A stretch of 56,646 nt of DNA from an uncultured Pelagibacteraceae bacterium (GCA_905618885.1 CAJQTC010000009.1:1-56646); one strand, 5' to 3'. Positions 43,647 to 54,673 are shown, counted from the first letter of the stretch. Program-made: numbers and translations. The notes: generated from the sequence alone by a model not told the origin.

Positions 43647-45107
43647 ATGCCAGATATAACCAATAAAAGTTTAACTGAGATAGTTGATTTAATTAAAAAA
43701 AAAGAAATTAAATCTGAAGAAGTAACTAATTCTTACATTAACAATATAAAAAAAGGAAAAAAACTTAATTCATTCATTACAGAATCTTTTGATAATGCTC
43801 TAACAAAATCAAAAAATTTTGACGCAAATCCAAACTATGAATTATTATTACCCGGTGTACCTTTAGCTGTAAAAGACTTATTTTGTACAAATGGAATTAG
43901 AACTACAGCAGGAAGTAAAATGCTTGAAAACTTTGTTCCTAGCTACGAATCTACTGTAACATCTAATCTTTGGTCAGAAGGTGCTTTTCTTTTAGGAAAA
44001 TTGAATTGTGATGAATATGCAATGGGATCTTCTAATGAAACAAGTTTTTTTGGCAATGTAATAAACCCTGTAAAAGAAAATACAGTTCCTGGAGGCTCTT
44101 CTGGAGGCTCTGCTAGTGCTTTAGCTGCAGACTTTACACCAGCCACAATTGGAACTGATACCGGTGGTTCAATTAGACAGCCAGCATCATTCACAGGAAC
44201 TGTTGGCTTAAAACCAACGTATGGTCTTTGTTCAAGATGGGGTATCGTTGCTTTTGCTTCTTCTCTAGATCAAGCGGGGCCAATGACAAAAACAGTTTCA
44301 GACTGTGCTTTAATGCTTCAGGCAATGTCAGGTTTTGATTTAAAAGATTCAACTTCAATAAATAAAAAAAAAGAAAATTATTCAAAAAAACTAACTAAAG
44401 ATATTAAAGGTTTAAAAATTGGTATACCAAAAGAATATAGAGTCAGTGGAATGCCAAATGAAATCGAGGAACTTTGGGAGAAAGGTAAAAAAATACTCAA
44501 GGAAGAAGGTGCGGAAATAATTGATATTTCATTACCACATACTGAATATGCATTACCAACTTATTATATAGTTGCTCCCGCAGAGGCCTCTTCAAATTTA
44601 GCTCGATACGATGGAGTAAAATATGGTTTTAGATCGTCTAAAGGTTCTAATCTTATAGAAATGTACGAAAATACTAGGTCCGAAGGTTTTGGAGACGAAG
44701 TTAAAAGAAGAATTTTAATTGGAACTTATGTTTTGTCTTCTGGTTACTATGACGCCTATTATATTAAAGCACAAAAAGTAAGACAGTTGATAAAAAATGA
44801 TTTTGATAATGCATTTACTAAAGTTGATGCAATATTGACTCCATCTACACCAAGCGCTGCTTTTAAGATTGGAGAAAAAAAAGATGATCCTATATCAATG
44901 TATTTAAATGATATTTTTACAGTTCCTGCAAACTTAGCTGGAATACCCGCAATGTCAGTACCTATAGGCCATGACAAAAACAATCTTCCTCTAGGCCTAC
45001 AATTGATTGGTAAAACTCTTGGAGAACAAACTTTATTAAATTTAGCTTTTTCTATGGAAAGCAAAAGTAATTTTAAACAAAAAATTATTAAATGGTGGGA
45101 AAAATAA
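43647..45107 (+). CDS. gatA: Asp/Glu-tRNA amidotransferase subunit A
   Basis: Amidase signature [60 protein letters not shown]. Confidence 0.98.
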   Translation: MPDITNKSLTEIVDLIKKKEIKSEEVTNSYINNIKKGKKLNSFITESFDNALTKSKNFDANPNYELLLPGVPLAVKDLFCTNGIRTTAGSKMLENFVPSYESTVTSNLWSEGAFLLGKLNCDEYAMGSSNETSFFGNVINPVKENTVPGGSSGGSASALAADFTPATIGTDTGGSIRQPASFTGTVGLKPTYGLCSRWGIVAFASSLDQAGPMTKTVSDCALMLQAMSGFDLKDSTSINKKKENYSKKLTKDIKGLKIGIPKEYRVSGMPNEIEELWEKGKKILKEEGAEIIDISLPHTEYALPTYYIVAPAEASSNLARYDGVKYGFRSSKGSNLIEMYENTRSEGFGDEVKRRILIGTYVLSSGYYDAYYIKAQKVRQLIKNDFDNAFTKVDAILTPSTPSAAFKIGEKKDDPISMYLNDIFTVPANLAGIPAMSVPIGHDKNNLPLGLQLIGKTLGEQTLLNLAFSMESKSNFKQKIIKWWEK

Positions 45108-45110
45108 TTA

Positions 45111-46577
45111 ATGAGTGAAGATAAATCAAAATACTTAATCGACGGTATTCAAGGTAAGTGGGAAGTAGTGATTGGCTTAGAAGTTCACGCTCAAGTATCT
45201 TCTAAATCAAAGTTATTTTCAGGTTCATCAACTACTTTCGGAGGCGATCCAAATACACAAGTAAGTTTAGTAGATTCTGCATTTCCTGGAATGTTACCTG
45301 TAATCAATGAATACTGTATAGAACAAGCAGTTAAGACAGGACTTGGAATTAATGCTCAAATTAATTCTTATTCTGTTTTTGATCGAAAGAATTATTTTTA
45401 CGCTGATTTACCTCAAGGGTATCAAATATCTCAATTTAAAAACCCAATTGTTGGTGAGGGAGAAATAACATTAGATTTAAAGACTGGCACAAAAAATATT
45501 GGCATTGAAAGATTGCACTTAGAGCAAGACGCAGGAAAAAGCATTCACGATCTTGACCCCAGTAATACTTTTGTAGATCTTAATAGATCAGGTATTGCGT
45601 TAATGGAAATTGTTAGTAAGCCAGACTTAAGATCGCCAGATGAAGTCAATGCTTATGTAAAAAAACTTAGATCAATTATGAGGTATTTAGGTACATGCGA
45701 CGGCAACATGCAAGAAGGCTCTTTAAGAGCTGATGTAAATGTTTCGGTAAGAAAAGAAGGAGACAAAAAATTAGGAACTAGATGTGAGATAAAAAACGTA
45801 AATTCTATTAAGTTTATGCAAATGGCCATTGACCATGAGGCTAGAAGACAAGTGGAACTCATAGAGTCAGGCGAATCTATTGTTCAAGAAACAAGGTTAT
45901 TTGATACTAAAAAAAATGAAACTAGATCTATGAGATCCAAAGAAGATGCTCATGACTATAGATATTTTCCGGACCCAGACTTACTACCTTTGAATTTAGA
46001 TAAAAATTTAATTGAAAAAATTAAAAAAAATTTGCCAGAACTTCCAGATCAAAAAAAGGAACGTTTTATAAAAGACTATTCTTTAAGTACTTACGAGGCA
46101 AACGTTTTAGTTTCTGAAAAAGAAGTTGCGGCATTTTTTGAAGAAGTAATTAAAACTGCAGATAAGAAACTGGCAACTAACTGGATAATTGGAGACTTAT
46201 TTGCATCTTTAAATGAAAAAAATATATCAATATCAGAATCTCCAATCAAAGCTAAAGAAATGGTTAGTCTTATAAACTCTATATCGTCAGGACTAATCTC
46301 TGGTAGAGCAGCAAAAGAAGTATTTGAGGTTATGAAAGATACTGGTGCTAATCCTGTTAAAATAATTGAAGAAAAAGGATTAAAACAAAAAAGTGATCCT
46401 AAAGAACTTGAGGCATTAATTGATAAAATTTTAGAAGAAAATAAAGATAAGGTATCTCAATATAAATCAGGTAAGGACAAGTTATTCGGTTTTTTTGTTG
46501 GTCAAGCAATGAAAGTTTCAGGTGGCACTGCAAACCCACAGTTAGTCAACGATATACTTAAGAATAAACTTAAATAA
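45111..46577 (+). CDS. gatB: Asp/Glu-tRNA amidotransferase subunit B
   Basis: [48 protein letters not shown]. Confidence 0.98.
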   Translation: MSEDKSKYLIDGIQGKWEVVIGLEVHAQVSSKSKLFSGSSTTFGGDPNTQVSLVDSAFPGMLPVINEYCIEQAVKTGLGINAQINSYSVFDRKNYFYADLPQGYQISQFKNPIVGEGEITLDLKTGTKNIGIERLHLEQDAGKSIHDLDPSNTFVDLNRSGIALMEIVSKPDLRSPDEVNAYVKKLRSIMRYLGTCDGNMQEGSLRADVNVSVRKEGDKKLGTRCEIKNVNSIKFMQMAIDHEARRQVELIESGESIVQETRLFDTKKNETRSMRSKEDAHDYRYFPDPDLLPLNLDKNLIEKIKKNLPELPDQKKERFIKDYSLSTYEANVLVSEKEVAAFFEEVIKTADKKLATNWIIGDLFASLNEKNISISESPIKAKEMVSLINSISSGLISGRAAKEVFEVMKDTGANPVKIIEEKGLKQKSDPKELEALIDKILEENKDKVSQYKSGKDKLFGFFVGQAMKVSGGTANPQLVNDILKNKLK

Positions 46578-46646
46578 TTAACAAAAATTTAACTGTTAGG
46601 TTCAATTCGCTCATAATAAGTAGTTTATATTTAGCTATAATTAACC

Positions 46647-48416
46647 ATGGAAGATAAGAAATATATTAAAACTTTTAAATTATTACTGCCATACTTGTGG
46701 CCAAAAGAAAGAACTGATTTAAAAATAAGAGTTAGTTTTGCTGTTGTAGCTTTAGTTCTAGCTAAAATAGCAAGTGTAACTACACCTTTATTTTTGGGTC
46801 GAGCTGTTAATTCATTAACCGAATTAAGTGCGGGTATTAATTTATACATGTTAGTTCCTGTCGCTTTAATAGTTAGCTATGGGGTAGCGAGAATTATAGC
46901 CTTTACCTTTGTCGAGATCAGAGACGCATTATTTTCAAAAGTATCTCAACATTCTATCAGACAAATATCACTAACTATGTTTAAACATTTGCACAATCTC
47001 TCTCTTCAATTTCATTTAAACAGACAAACTGGAGGTTTAGCTAAATATATAGATAGAGGAACTAAGGGAATAGATTTTCTTTTAAGATATGTATTGTTCA
47101 ATATCTTGCCTACTTTTTTTGAAGTTTTTTTGGTTTCTGGTATTTTATTTTATTTATATGGACCTTGGTACGCTGTAATTACATTGGCAACTATTGGTTT
47201 TTATTCTTACCTGACCTTTCAAATAACAGAATGGAGAAATGTATTCAGAAAAAGAATGAACAAAGCTGATAACGACGTAAGTACTAAAATGATTGATAGT
47301 TTATTGAACTTTGAAACAGTAAAATATTTCAACAATGAATCTTTTGAATCTAATAGACTTGATAAATCTTTAGGAGAATATGAGTTAGCTGCTAATCAGA
47401 ACAGGCACTCATTGTCATTACTAAATATAGCTCAAACTTTTATTATAATGTTTGGTATTACGATCATGCTCGTGATGTCCGCGTACGGCATTAAAAATGG
47501 AGATATTGATGTTGGAGGCTTTGTTGTAATTAATGCTTATATGTTGCAACTATATCAGCCATTAAACTGGCTAGGTTCTGTTTATAGAGAAATTAGACAA
47601 GCATTAACTGACATGGAAAACATGTTTAGTTTACTTGAAGTTCCTGCAACATCCCAATTGAACTTAGAAGACCTACCTGCAAACAATCTCACAGAGATCA
47701 GATTTAAAAATGTGAGTTTTGATTACGACGTAAGAAGAACAATTATAAAAAATATTTCATTTACCGTACCAAATGGAAAAAAAGTTGCTATTGTAGGTCC
47801 AACTGGCGCCGGTAAATCAACAATAAGTAGATTACTGTTTAAGTTTTACAGCCCAAAAGACGGTAACATCTACATAAATGAAACAAATATAAATAAAATT
47901 TCACAGGAATCTTTAAGAAAGATAATAGGTGTAGTGCCACAAGACACAGTTTTATTTAACGATACAATTTACTATAACATTGCCTACGGTAACACTGGTG
48001 CTACTAAAGAAGAAGTCGTTAGTGCTGCTAAAAATGCAGACATTCATAATTTTATTTCAATTCTACCTGATGGCTATGAAACTATAGTAGGAGAAAGAGG
48101 ATTGAAATTATCTGGAGGAGAAAAACAAAGAGTGGCTATCGCTAGAACAATTTTAAAAAATCCAAAGATATTTTTTTTTGATGAGGCAACTTCTGCTTTA
48201 GATACAAGCACTGAAAAAGAAATACAAAAAAATTTAGAGAATGTATCAAAAAATAAAACAACTTTAGTAATTGCACACCGTTTGTCTACAGCTGCTAATG
48301 CGGACAATATTATTGTACTTGATAAAGGTGGTATTATTGAAGAAGGTAATCACGGTACTTTAATGCAAAAAAAAGGTAAATACTTTGAGATGTGGGAAAA
48401 ACAGAAACCTGTTTAG
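46647..48416 (+). CDS. Atm1/ABCB7-like ABC exporter (fused TMD-NBD)
   Basis: LLPYLWPKERTDLKIRVSFAVVALVLAKIASVTTPLFLGRAVN; Walker A GPTGAGKST; LSGGEKQRVAIARTIL. Confidence 0.88.
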   Translation: MEDKKYIKTFKLLLPYLWPKERTDLKIRVSFAVVALVLAKIASVTTPLFLGRAVNSLTELSAGINLYMLVPVALIVSYGVARIIAFTFVEIRDALFSKVSQHSIRQISLTMFKHLHNLSLQFHLNRQTGGLAKYIDRGTKGIDFLLRYVLFNILPTFFEVFLVSGILFYLYGPWYAVITLATIGFYSYLTFQITEWRNVFRKRMNKADNDVSTKMIDSLLNFETVKYFNNESFESNRLDKSLGEYELAANQNRHSLSLLNIAQTFIIMFGITIMLVMSAYGIKNGDIDVGGFVVINAYMLQLYQPLNWLGSVYREIRQALTDMENMFSLLEVPATSQLNLEDLPANNLTEIRFKNVSFDYDVRRTIIKNISFTVPNGKKVAIVGPTGAGKSTISRLLFKFYSPKDGNIYINETNINKISQESLRKIIGVVPQDTVLFNDTIYYNIAYGNTGATKEEVVSAAKNADIHNFISILPDGYETIVGERGLKLSGGEKQRVAIARTILKNPKIFFFDEATSALDTSTEKEIQKNLENVSKNKTTLVIAHRLSTAANADNIIVLDKGGIIEEGNHGTLMQKKGKYFEMWEKQKPV

Positions 48417-48422
48417 ATAATC

Positions 48423-49079
48423 ATGGGAAAAAATTTAGAAATAACTAACTTACTAGAACAATATATAGAAAAATTTAGCCAGCCTTTACATCCCGTCCAA
48501 AAAGAAATAATTTCTTATAATGAAAGTTTAGGGGATATTAAAAGAATGCAGATTGCAGTATCTCAGTGCCATTTTTTAGAGTTAATAATTAAAGTTTCAA
48601 ATTCAAAAAAAATACTAGAAGTGGGTACTTTTACCGGCTTAAGTGCTCTGTCAATGGCTTTGGCACTACCAGATGACGGTAAGCTTATTGCATTAGATAA
48701 AAACACCGAAACTAATAAAATTGCGACAGAATTTTTTAAGAAGGCCAAACAAGAAAAAAAAATTCAAACTATAATAAAACCAGCCTTAGAAAGTATTAAA
48801 GAATTAAAAAAAAAAATTAATTATTTTGATATAGTTTTTATCGATGCTGATAAAGATAACTACAAAAAATATTATGATAGCACACTTGAATTAATTAAAA
48901 AAAATGGATTAATTATTATTGATAATGTTTTATGGCACGGAGAAGTAGCTGATAAAAACAACAGCAAAAAATACACAAATATAATACGAGAATTTAATGA
49001 GCATGTTAAAAAGGACAAAAAAACAAACCAAGTTATAATTCCACTTGGCGATGGTTTCACAGTCTGTAGAAAATTGTAA
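48423..49079 (+). CDS. Class I SAM-dependent O-methyltransferase (caffeoyl-CoA OMT-like)
   Basis: KKILEVGTFTGLSALSMALALPDDGKLIALDKN, FDIVFIDADKDNYKKYYDSTLELIKKNGLIIIDNVLWHG. Confidence 0.88.
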   Translation: MGKNLEITNLLEQYIEKFSQPLHPVQKEIISYNESLGDIKRMQIAVSQCHFLELIIKVSNSKKILEVGTFTGLSALSMALALPDDGKLIALDKNTETNKIATEFFKKAKQEKKIQTIIKPALESIKELKKKINYFDIVFIDADKDNYKKYYDSTLELIKKNGLIIIDNVLWHGEVADKNNSKKYTNIIREFNEHVKKDKKTNQVIIPLGDGFTVCRKL

Positions 49080-49987
49080 TGTTTAATATATTTGGTTTTT
49101 ATAAGTTTACAAATATTACAAAGCTAAAAAAACACAAACAAGACCTTCAATTATTCATGGTAAAAAACGAGGTGAGAGGTTTCCTGATTATTGCTAAAGA
49201 AGGAATTAATGGCACTATATCTGGAAAAAAAAATGCCATCATTCTTGTTGAAAAAAAAATTTTAAAACAATTTAATCTTAAAACCTTTGATAGTAAAAAT
49301 AAATCATCAAGTAAGTTTCAACCTTTTCACAAAGCTAAAGTTAAAATTAAAAAAGAAGTTGTTCCATTTGGATTAAATTTAAATAAACAAAGTAAGAAAA
49401 AAAGTATTTATATAGAACCAAATAAATGGAATGAATTGATTGAAAAAAAAACCACTCTATTAATTGATACTAGAAAACCTTTTGAATATAAAGTTGGTAC
49501 TTTTAGGGGGTCCTCTAATCCCAACGTTAACAACTTTAGAGATTTTCCAAAATACTTAAATAAAGTAAAAAAAAGTCAACCAGTAGCAATGTTTTGTACT
49601 GGAGGAATTCGTTGCGAGAAAGCTTCTGTCTATCTAAAAAATAATGGATTTAAAAATGTTTATCAACTTAAGGGTGGAATACTTGGTTATTTAGAAAAAA
49701 TAAAAAAAGAAAAAAGTTTATGGAAAGGTGAGTGCTATGTTTTTGATAATAGAATTTCTTTAAAACATAAGTTAAAACAAGGAACGCATTTAATGTGTGG
49801 CGGTTGTAGAACACCTGTATCATTATTAGATACAAAATCTAAAAAGTATGAAGTGGGTGTGTCCTGTTTAAATTGCCATGATAAACTTACCAGAGACCAA
49901 AAAGAAAGATTTAGAATGAGGCAGAAACAAATAAGCCTTGCTAAACAACAAGGAAAATCGCATATATTCAAAAAAGAGTTCAGCTAA
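49079..49987 (+). CDS. trhO: tRNA uridine-34 hydroxylase (rhodanese domain, TrhO/YceA/UPF0176)
   Basis: FYKFTNI...GFLIIAKEGINGTISG, rhodanese MFCTGGIRCEKASVYLKNNGFKNVYQLKGGILGYLE. Confidence 0.9.
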   Translation: MFNIFGFYKFTNITKLKKHKQDLQLFMVKNEVRGFLIIAKEGINGTISGKKNAIILVEKKILKQFNLKTFDSKNKSSSKFQPFHKAKVKIKKEVVPFGLNLNKQSKKKSIYIEPNKWNELIEKKTTLLIDTRKPFEYKVGTFRGSSNPNVNNFRDFPKYLNKVKKSQPVAMFCTGGIRCEKASVYLKNNGFKNVYQLKGGILGYLEKIKKEKSLWKGECYVFDNRISLKHKLKQGTHLMCGGCRTPVSLLDTKSKKYEVGVSCLNCHDKLTRDQKERFRMRQKQISLAKQQGKSHIFKKEFS

Positions 49988-50004
49988 TTTTAAAACTTCA
50001 ATCT

Positions 50005-51366
50005 ATGAATTTAACAAAAGACTCTATTTGGTTGTTACTGAGAAAAGTTACTATACCAGCTAGTGTAGGGTCACTGTTTCAAACTTTTTATAATCTGGTA
50101 GATACTTGGTTTGCCGGTAGAATATCTGCAGAAGCCATAGGAGCAATTGCAAAATCATTTCCAATATATTTTGTAATAATAGCTGTCGGCGTTGGTATTG
50201 GTGCTGCTACAAACGCAACTATTGGCAATTTAATAGGTGAAAAAAAAATTACTAAGGCTTCAATGTTTGTCGCACAATCTGTAATTTTTGCAGTTGTAAT
50301 GTCCATCATCGTCACTCTTTTCGGTCTAAATGCTTCTAATTTTCTTTTAAGTGTAATGGGCTCTGACACAACAAGTATTGCCTTAACAAGAGAATATTTA
50401 GATATTATTTTTTACGGTACTTTTATTGTAATGATCCAAATTTCTCTAAATGGAGCTTTAAACGCACAGGGTGATACGAAAAGTTATAGAAATGTTTTAA
50501 TTTTTAGTTTCTTTTTAAATATATTTTTAAACCCTTTATTTATTTGGGGATACAGTATTATTCCCGCGTTTGGAATTGCTGGTCTTGCTATAGCTACAGT
50601 GATTGCACAATCAATAGGAACACTTTATTTAATCTACAAAGTTAACGCCTGTAAATTAAAAAAATACTTATACATAGAATGTTTTATTCCTAAGCCAGAT
50701 ATGCTGAAAGAATTATTTTCTCAAGCACTACCTATAATGTTTAGTATGTTGTTTATAGGGGTTGGCATCTTTAATATTTTATATTTCATAGGTCAATTTG
50801 GTGATCTTGCAACGGCAGGCTATGGTGCTGGATTAAGAGTTGAGCAAGTTTTTTTATTACCAGTCATTGGTCTAAATACTGCCGTCCTTTCAATTGGAGG
50901 GCAAAATTTTGGTGCAAAACAATTTTCACGTATAAAAGAATTGTATTTTAAAGCTCTTTTATTTGGATCATCTTTTATGGTTGTAGCAGGCATAATTTTA
51001 TTTTTTGGTGCAGAATTCTTTGTATCTCAGTTTACAAATAATTCTGAAGCTATCATGAGTGGAGCTATTTATCTGAAAGTTGCAGCTTTAATAGGACCGA
51101 TATATCCTATTTTTTTTATTACTACCGCAGTATTTCAAGCTCTTAAAAAACCAATTTATAGTCTTTATCTAAGTATTCTTAGATTAACGGCAATTCCATT
51201 TTTATCCTTATGGTACGTGATCAATATTAGAGAAGGTGAATATCAAGACATTTTTTATACTATAATGACAACAAATTGGCTTATGGGACTAGTTGTTTTA
51301 GTTTATATGCCTTTTTTTCTAAGAAAAAAATTAAGAATGAGTTTTAAAAGATTATTTGTATTTTAA
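50005..51366 (+). CDS. MATE-family multidrug/Na+ antiporter
   Basis: TKDSIWLLLRKVTIPASVGSLFQTFYNLVDTWFAGRISAEAIGAIAKSFPIYFVIIAVGVGIGAATN. Confidence 0.9.
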   Translation: MNLTKDSIWLLLRKVTIPASVGSLFQTFYNLVDTWFAGRISAEAIGAIAKSFPIYFVIIAVGVGIGAATNATIGNLIGEKKITKASMFVAQSVIFAVVMSIIVTLFGLNASNFLLSVMGSDTTSIALTREYLDIIFYGTFIVMIQISLNGALNAQGDTKSYRNVLIFSFFLNIFLNPLFIWGYSIIPAFGIAGLAIATVIAQSIGTLYLIYKVNACKLKKYLYIECFIPKPDMLKELFSQALPIMFSMLFIGVGIFNILYFIGQFGDLATAGYGAGLRVEQVFLLPVIGLNTAVLSIGGQNFGAKQFSRIKELYFKALLFGSSFMVVAGIILFFGAEFFVSQFTNNSEAIMSGAIYLKVAALIGPIYPIFFITTAVFQALKKPIYSLYLSILRLTAIPFLSLWYVINIREGEYQDIFYTIMTTNWLMGLVVLVYMPFFLRKKLRMSFKRLFVF

Positions 51367-52086
51367 TCTATTTTCTAACTTTCTAACGAAATAAGAAACA
51401 ATCAAAATCAACACAAGATATTCAAGAATTAAAATAGTATATATTTCTAGTGGACGATAAGTAGTCACTACTAGTTCATTTGCTTTTCTTGTAAGGTCGC
51501 CGATACCAATAATAGAGACTAAAGAAGACATTTTAAGCACATAAACAAATTGATTTGCTAGTGCCGGTAATACAGTTTTTATTGCTTGAGGCATGATAAC
51601 TAACCTCATTTTTTTCCAAAAGTTCATACCAAGTGAAGCAGCAACTTCGTGTTGTCCTTTTGATATAGAATTAATTCCTGCTCTAAATATTTCTGCCTGA
51701 AAAGCGCTTTCGCTTATCGTTAACGCTACTATACCAGAAACAAATGGCGAAAAACTAATGCCTAGCATTATGGGCAAACCATAATAAATCCACAAAATTA
51801 AAACCAACAATGGAACAGCTCTCACTATTTCAACATAAAATATATTAAAATAAGTTAAAAATTTACTTTTTGCCAATGATGGCAACGCAACTATTAAGCC
51901 AAGTAACATTGATAGAATGATTGAAATAACAGATATATAAATTGTAATTGTAAATCCGCTTATTAAAAATTTAAGATTGGTTAAACCATCTATATTGCTG
52001 GGACTTAAGGTGTTCCAACCCCAGTCATAGTCTGAACTGCATCCGTGGAAAATTAAAAAAAAGACGAGATATTTTATAAACTTCAC
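51352..52086 (-). CDS. Polar amino acid-type ABC transporter permease (HisM/GlnP family)
   Basis: EIVRAVPLLVLILWIYYGLP, ISESAFQAEIFRAGINSISKGQHEVAASLGMNFWKKMRLVIMPQAIKTVLPALANQFV (EAA motif). Confidence 0.9.
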   Translation of the reverse strand: MKFIKYLVFFLIFHGCSSDYDWGWNTLSPSNIDGLTNLKFLISGFTITIYISVISIILSMLLGLIVALPSLAKSKFLTYFNIFYVEIVRAVPLLVLILWIYYGLPIMLGISFSPFVSGIVALTISESAFQAEIFRAGINSISKGQHEVAASLGMNFWKKMRLVIMPQAIKTVLPALANQFVYVLKMSSLVSIIGIGDLTRKANELVVTTYRPLEIYTILILEYLVLILIVSYFVRKLENRLKYK

Positions 52087-52127
52087 TGATCAATTCTATT
52101 TGTTAATTGAAGTTATTTAAACTTAAA

Positions 52128-52895
52128 TTATAAGCTTTTAAGATTGTACTTAGTTAATAAAGTTTCAAAAAAACCTGAAGCTTTTTTGTCTTTAATCCAT
52201 TTATTAACATAGTCATTCCAAACTGTATCTTTTTTACCAACCATCATGGCTAAGAAAGCTGGATTTCTTTCTCCGTCAGGAACTATTGCTAACTGAGGAT
52301 AGGTAATGACTAATTTATTAGCTTCTGTTGAACTTGTTATGTTTCCATCTGCTCTTCCAGAAAGAACTTCTTGAAAGTCTCTTGCGGGAGCTTCAACTGA
52401 TTTTAGTTTTGATTTAGGAAAAAACTCTTTAGCTTTTTCTTCTTGAGACGTTCCAAGAGTAGTAGCTATTGTGACTTTTTTATTGTTCAAAGAATCCCAC
52501 GTTGAATATTTTTTTAAATTTTTTTTCAGAACTAGTGGTACAGTTCCGTACTTGTAATAAGTATCTGTAAAACCTGCTACTTCAGCTCTTTTAGGAGTTT
52601 TAGTTACACTTGTTGAAATGTCATATCTTTTAGCGGTAATTCCTGAGACAATTGTTTTCCAATCAGTGGGGACATATCTAACCTTAACACCCATATCTTT
52701 TGCCAATTCATTCATTACATCAATATCAAATCCTTTATACTTGTTTGTAGCCGGATCTTTCATTGTCATTGGATCCCAATCACCAGTAGTACCAACGCGA
52801 AGCTCTCCATTTTTTATAATTTCTTGTAATTTTGTTTCAGCGTTCGCTGATAGGGTAGATAGAAAAAGAGTTAATGTTATTAGTATTTTTTTCAC
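52128..52895 (-). CDS. Periplasmic substrate-binding protein, family 3 (amino-acid type)
   Basis: Signal peptide [61 protein letters not shown]; next to the permease. Confidence 0.85.
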   Translation of the reverse strand: MKKILITLTLFLSTLSANAETKLQEIIKNGELRVGTTGDWDPMTMKDPATNKYKGFDIDVMNELAKDMGVKVRYVPTDWKTIVSGITAKRYDISTSVTKTPKRAEVAGFTDTYYKYGTVPLVLKKNLKKYSTWDSLNNKKVTIATTLGTSQEEKAKEFFPKSKLKSVEAPARDFQEVLSGRADGNITSSTEANKLVITYPQLAIVPDGERNPAFLAMMVGKKDTVWNDYVNKWIKDKKASGFFETLLTKYNLKSL

Positions 52896-52959
52896 TTCTG
52901 TAAAATCGCATTTTTTTTTTTAAATGTCTCACGCCATTTTGACCCATTTGATTATTAGT

Positions 52960-52989
52960 TTGACTTTATCTATTTACAAGAGGTATAAA
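52960..52989 (+). promoter_or_regulatory. Putative sigma70 promoter of umuDC
   Basis: TTGACT (52960-52965), 18-bp spacer, TATAAA (52984-52989). Confidence 0.6.
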
Positions 52990-52990
52990 A

Positions 52991-53005
52991 GAACAAAACA
53001 AGAAC
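52991..53005 (+). promoter_or_regulatory. LexA/SOS-type operator (GAAC-N7-GAAC)
   Basis: GAACAAAACAAGAAC directly 3' of the -10 box and 3 bp before umuD ATG 53009; reverse complement is GTTC-N7-GTTC. Confidence 0.65.
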
Positions 53006-53008
53006 ATT

Positions 53009-53404
53009 ATGAAACTAACAATACCATTTTATCTACACAAAGTAGGAGCAGGCTTTCCCTCTCCAGCTACAGATTATATCGAAGATGATTTAGATCTAAA
53101 TACTCACTTAATAAACAATGCACCTGCAACTTTTATAATAAGAGTGCAAGGCAGATCAATGAGAGACGTCGGGATCTACGATGGTGATTTGTTGATCGTA
53201 GACAAAAGCATTAATCCAAAAAGTTTTTCAACAGTAATAGCTAATGTGAATGAAGAGTTAGTTGTAAAAACATTTATCAAAGAAAAAGAAGTCAGCTACC
53301 TTACTTCTGGTTCAAAAAGTACTATCGATAAAATTAATCTAGGTGAAAATCAAGAAGTTATAATTTGGGGAGTCGTAACTTATGTCATACATAAACTACA
53401 GTAA
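53009..53404 (+). CDS. umuD: DNA polymerase V subunit UmuD (S24 family)
   Basis: GAGFPSPATDYIEDDLDLNTHLI, catalytic Ser VQGRSMRDVGIYDGDLLIVD, Lys region ELVVKTF. Confidence 0.93.
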   Translation: MKLTIPFYLHKVGAGFPSPATDYIEDDLDLNTHLINNAPATFIIRVQGRSMRDVGIYDGDLLIVDKSINPKSFSTVIANVNEELVVKTFIKEKEVSYLTSGSKSTIDKINLGENQEVIIWGVVTYVIHKLQ

Positions 53405-54671
53405 AAAAAAAAATAACATTGCATTAATAGATTGTAATTCTTTTTATGTCTCTTGCGAAAGGCTATTTAATCCTAAAATAATAAATAAACCAGTTGTTGT
53501 ACTCTCTAATAATGACGGGTGTGTAATCTCAAGATCAACAGAGGCAAAAAAAATTGGTATTAAAATGGGAGAACCTTATTTTAAAGTTAAAGATTTAGTA
53601 AAGAAAAATGATGTTCAAATTTTTTCTTCAAATTATGCTTTATACGGAGATATTTCCAGAAGAGTCATGAAGGTGATAAAAGAATTTTCTGATAAGATGG
53701 AAATATATTCAATAGATGAAGCTTTCATAAGTTTAGCTTTTGTTGAAAATCAAAGACTTAATGAGTATGGAAAAGAAATAAGAAAAAAAATTTTAAAATG
53801 GACAGGTATACCAACTAGCATTGGAATAGCTAACACTAAAACATTAAGTAAAGTAGCAAACTATATAGCTAAAAAAAATAAAACAGGTGTAATAGTTTTA
53901 GATAAAGAAAAAGATATAGACGAGGAACTTAAAAAATTTGATATTTCAAATATTTGGGGCGTAGGTAAGCAGCTCTCAAAACTATATATGAAAAATAATA
54001 TCGACACTGCTTATAAGTTAAAAAATATCTCTAATACTTGGGTAAAGAAAAATACAAATGTACTCGGAGCTAAAACAGTTATGGAGCTACGGGGCATACC
54101 TTGTGTTGAACTGCAAACAATTGAACCTAAAAGAAAAAGTTGTTGTGTGTCTAGATCGTTTGGAAAGAAAGTTGAAAATATAGAAAAATTAAAAGAGTCG
54201 ATAACAACGCACTGTCTTTCTGCTGCAGAAAAAATCAGAGGAGAGGATCAAGTGGCTAAAACAATAACAATTTCTATTAGAACCAGTCCATTTGATAGAC
54301 ATAGAGAGTATTATTCCAATTCAATCACTATTGACCTGCCTATAGCCACAAATAACAGTATTGAGTTAATAAAAGCAGCAACAGAGGGGCTCATAGCTAT
54401 ATATAAATATGGTTATTTTTATCAAAAATCTGGAATAACACTAAGCAATTTAAATGATGCTGGAAAAGAGGAATTTAATTTATTGGCCCCCTTACTAGAA
54501 ACAAAATCAAAATCACTTATGAAAGCAATAGACTTAACAAACACAAAATACGGAAGAAATTCTATTAGCATTGCACAAGCAGGGGTCAGTAATAGCTGGA
54601 AAATGCGTAGAGAACATTTTTCAAAAATTGACACAGCTTCATTCGACAGTTTGCCAATGTTAAAAATTTAA
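53382..54671 (+). CDS. umuC: DNA polymerase V subunit UmuC (Y-family)
   Basis: ALIDCNSFYVSCERLFNPKIINKPVVVLSNNDGCVISRSTEAKKIGIKMGEPYF, YSIDEAF. Confidence 0.95.
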   Translation: MSYINYSKKKNNIALIDCNSFYVSCERLFNPKIINKPVVVLSNNDGCVISRSTEAKKIGIKMGEPYFKVKDLVKKNDVQIFSSNYALYGDISRRVMKVIKEFSDKMEIYSIDEAFISLAFVENQRLNEYGKEIRKKILKWTGIPTSIGIANTKTLSKVANYIAKKNKTGVIVLDKEKDIDEELKKFDISNIWGVGKQLSKLYMKNNIDTAYKLKNISNTWVKKNTNVLGAKTVMELRGIPCVELQTIEPKRKSCCVSRSFGKKVENIEKLKESITTHCLSAAEKIRGEDQVAKTITISIRTSPFDRHREYYSNSITIDLPIATNNSIELIKAATEGLIAIYKYGYFYQKSGITLSNLNDAGKEEFNLLAPLLETKSKSLMKAIDLTNTKYGRNSISIAQAGVSNSWKMRREHFSKIDTASFDSLPMLKI

Positions 54672-54673
54672 AA

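Noticed and set aside
52090-52110. TCAATT/AATTGA inverted repeat between the binding-protein and permease genes
   Set aside because: Only a 6-bp all-AT stem, without a clear U-tract; expected by chance in this composition.
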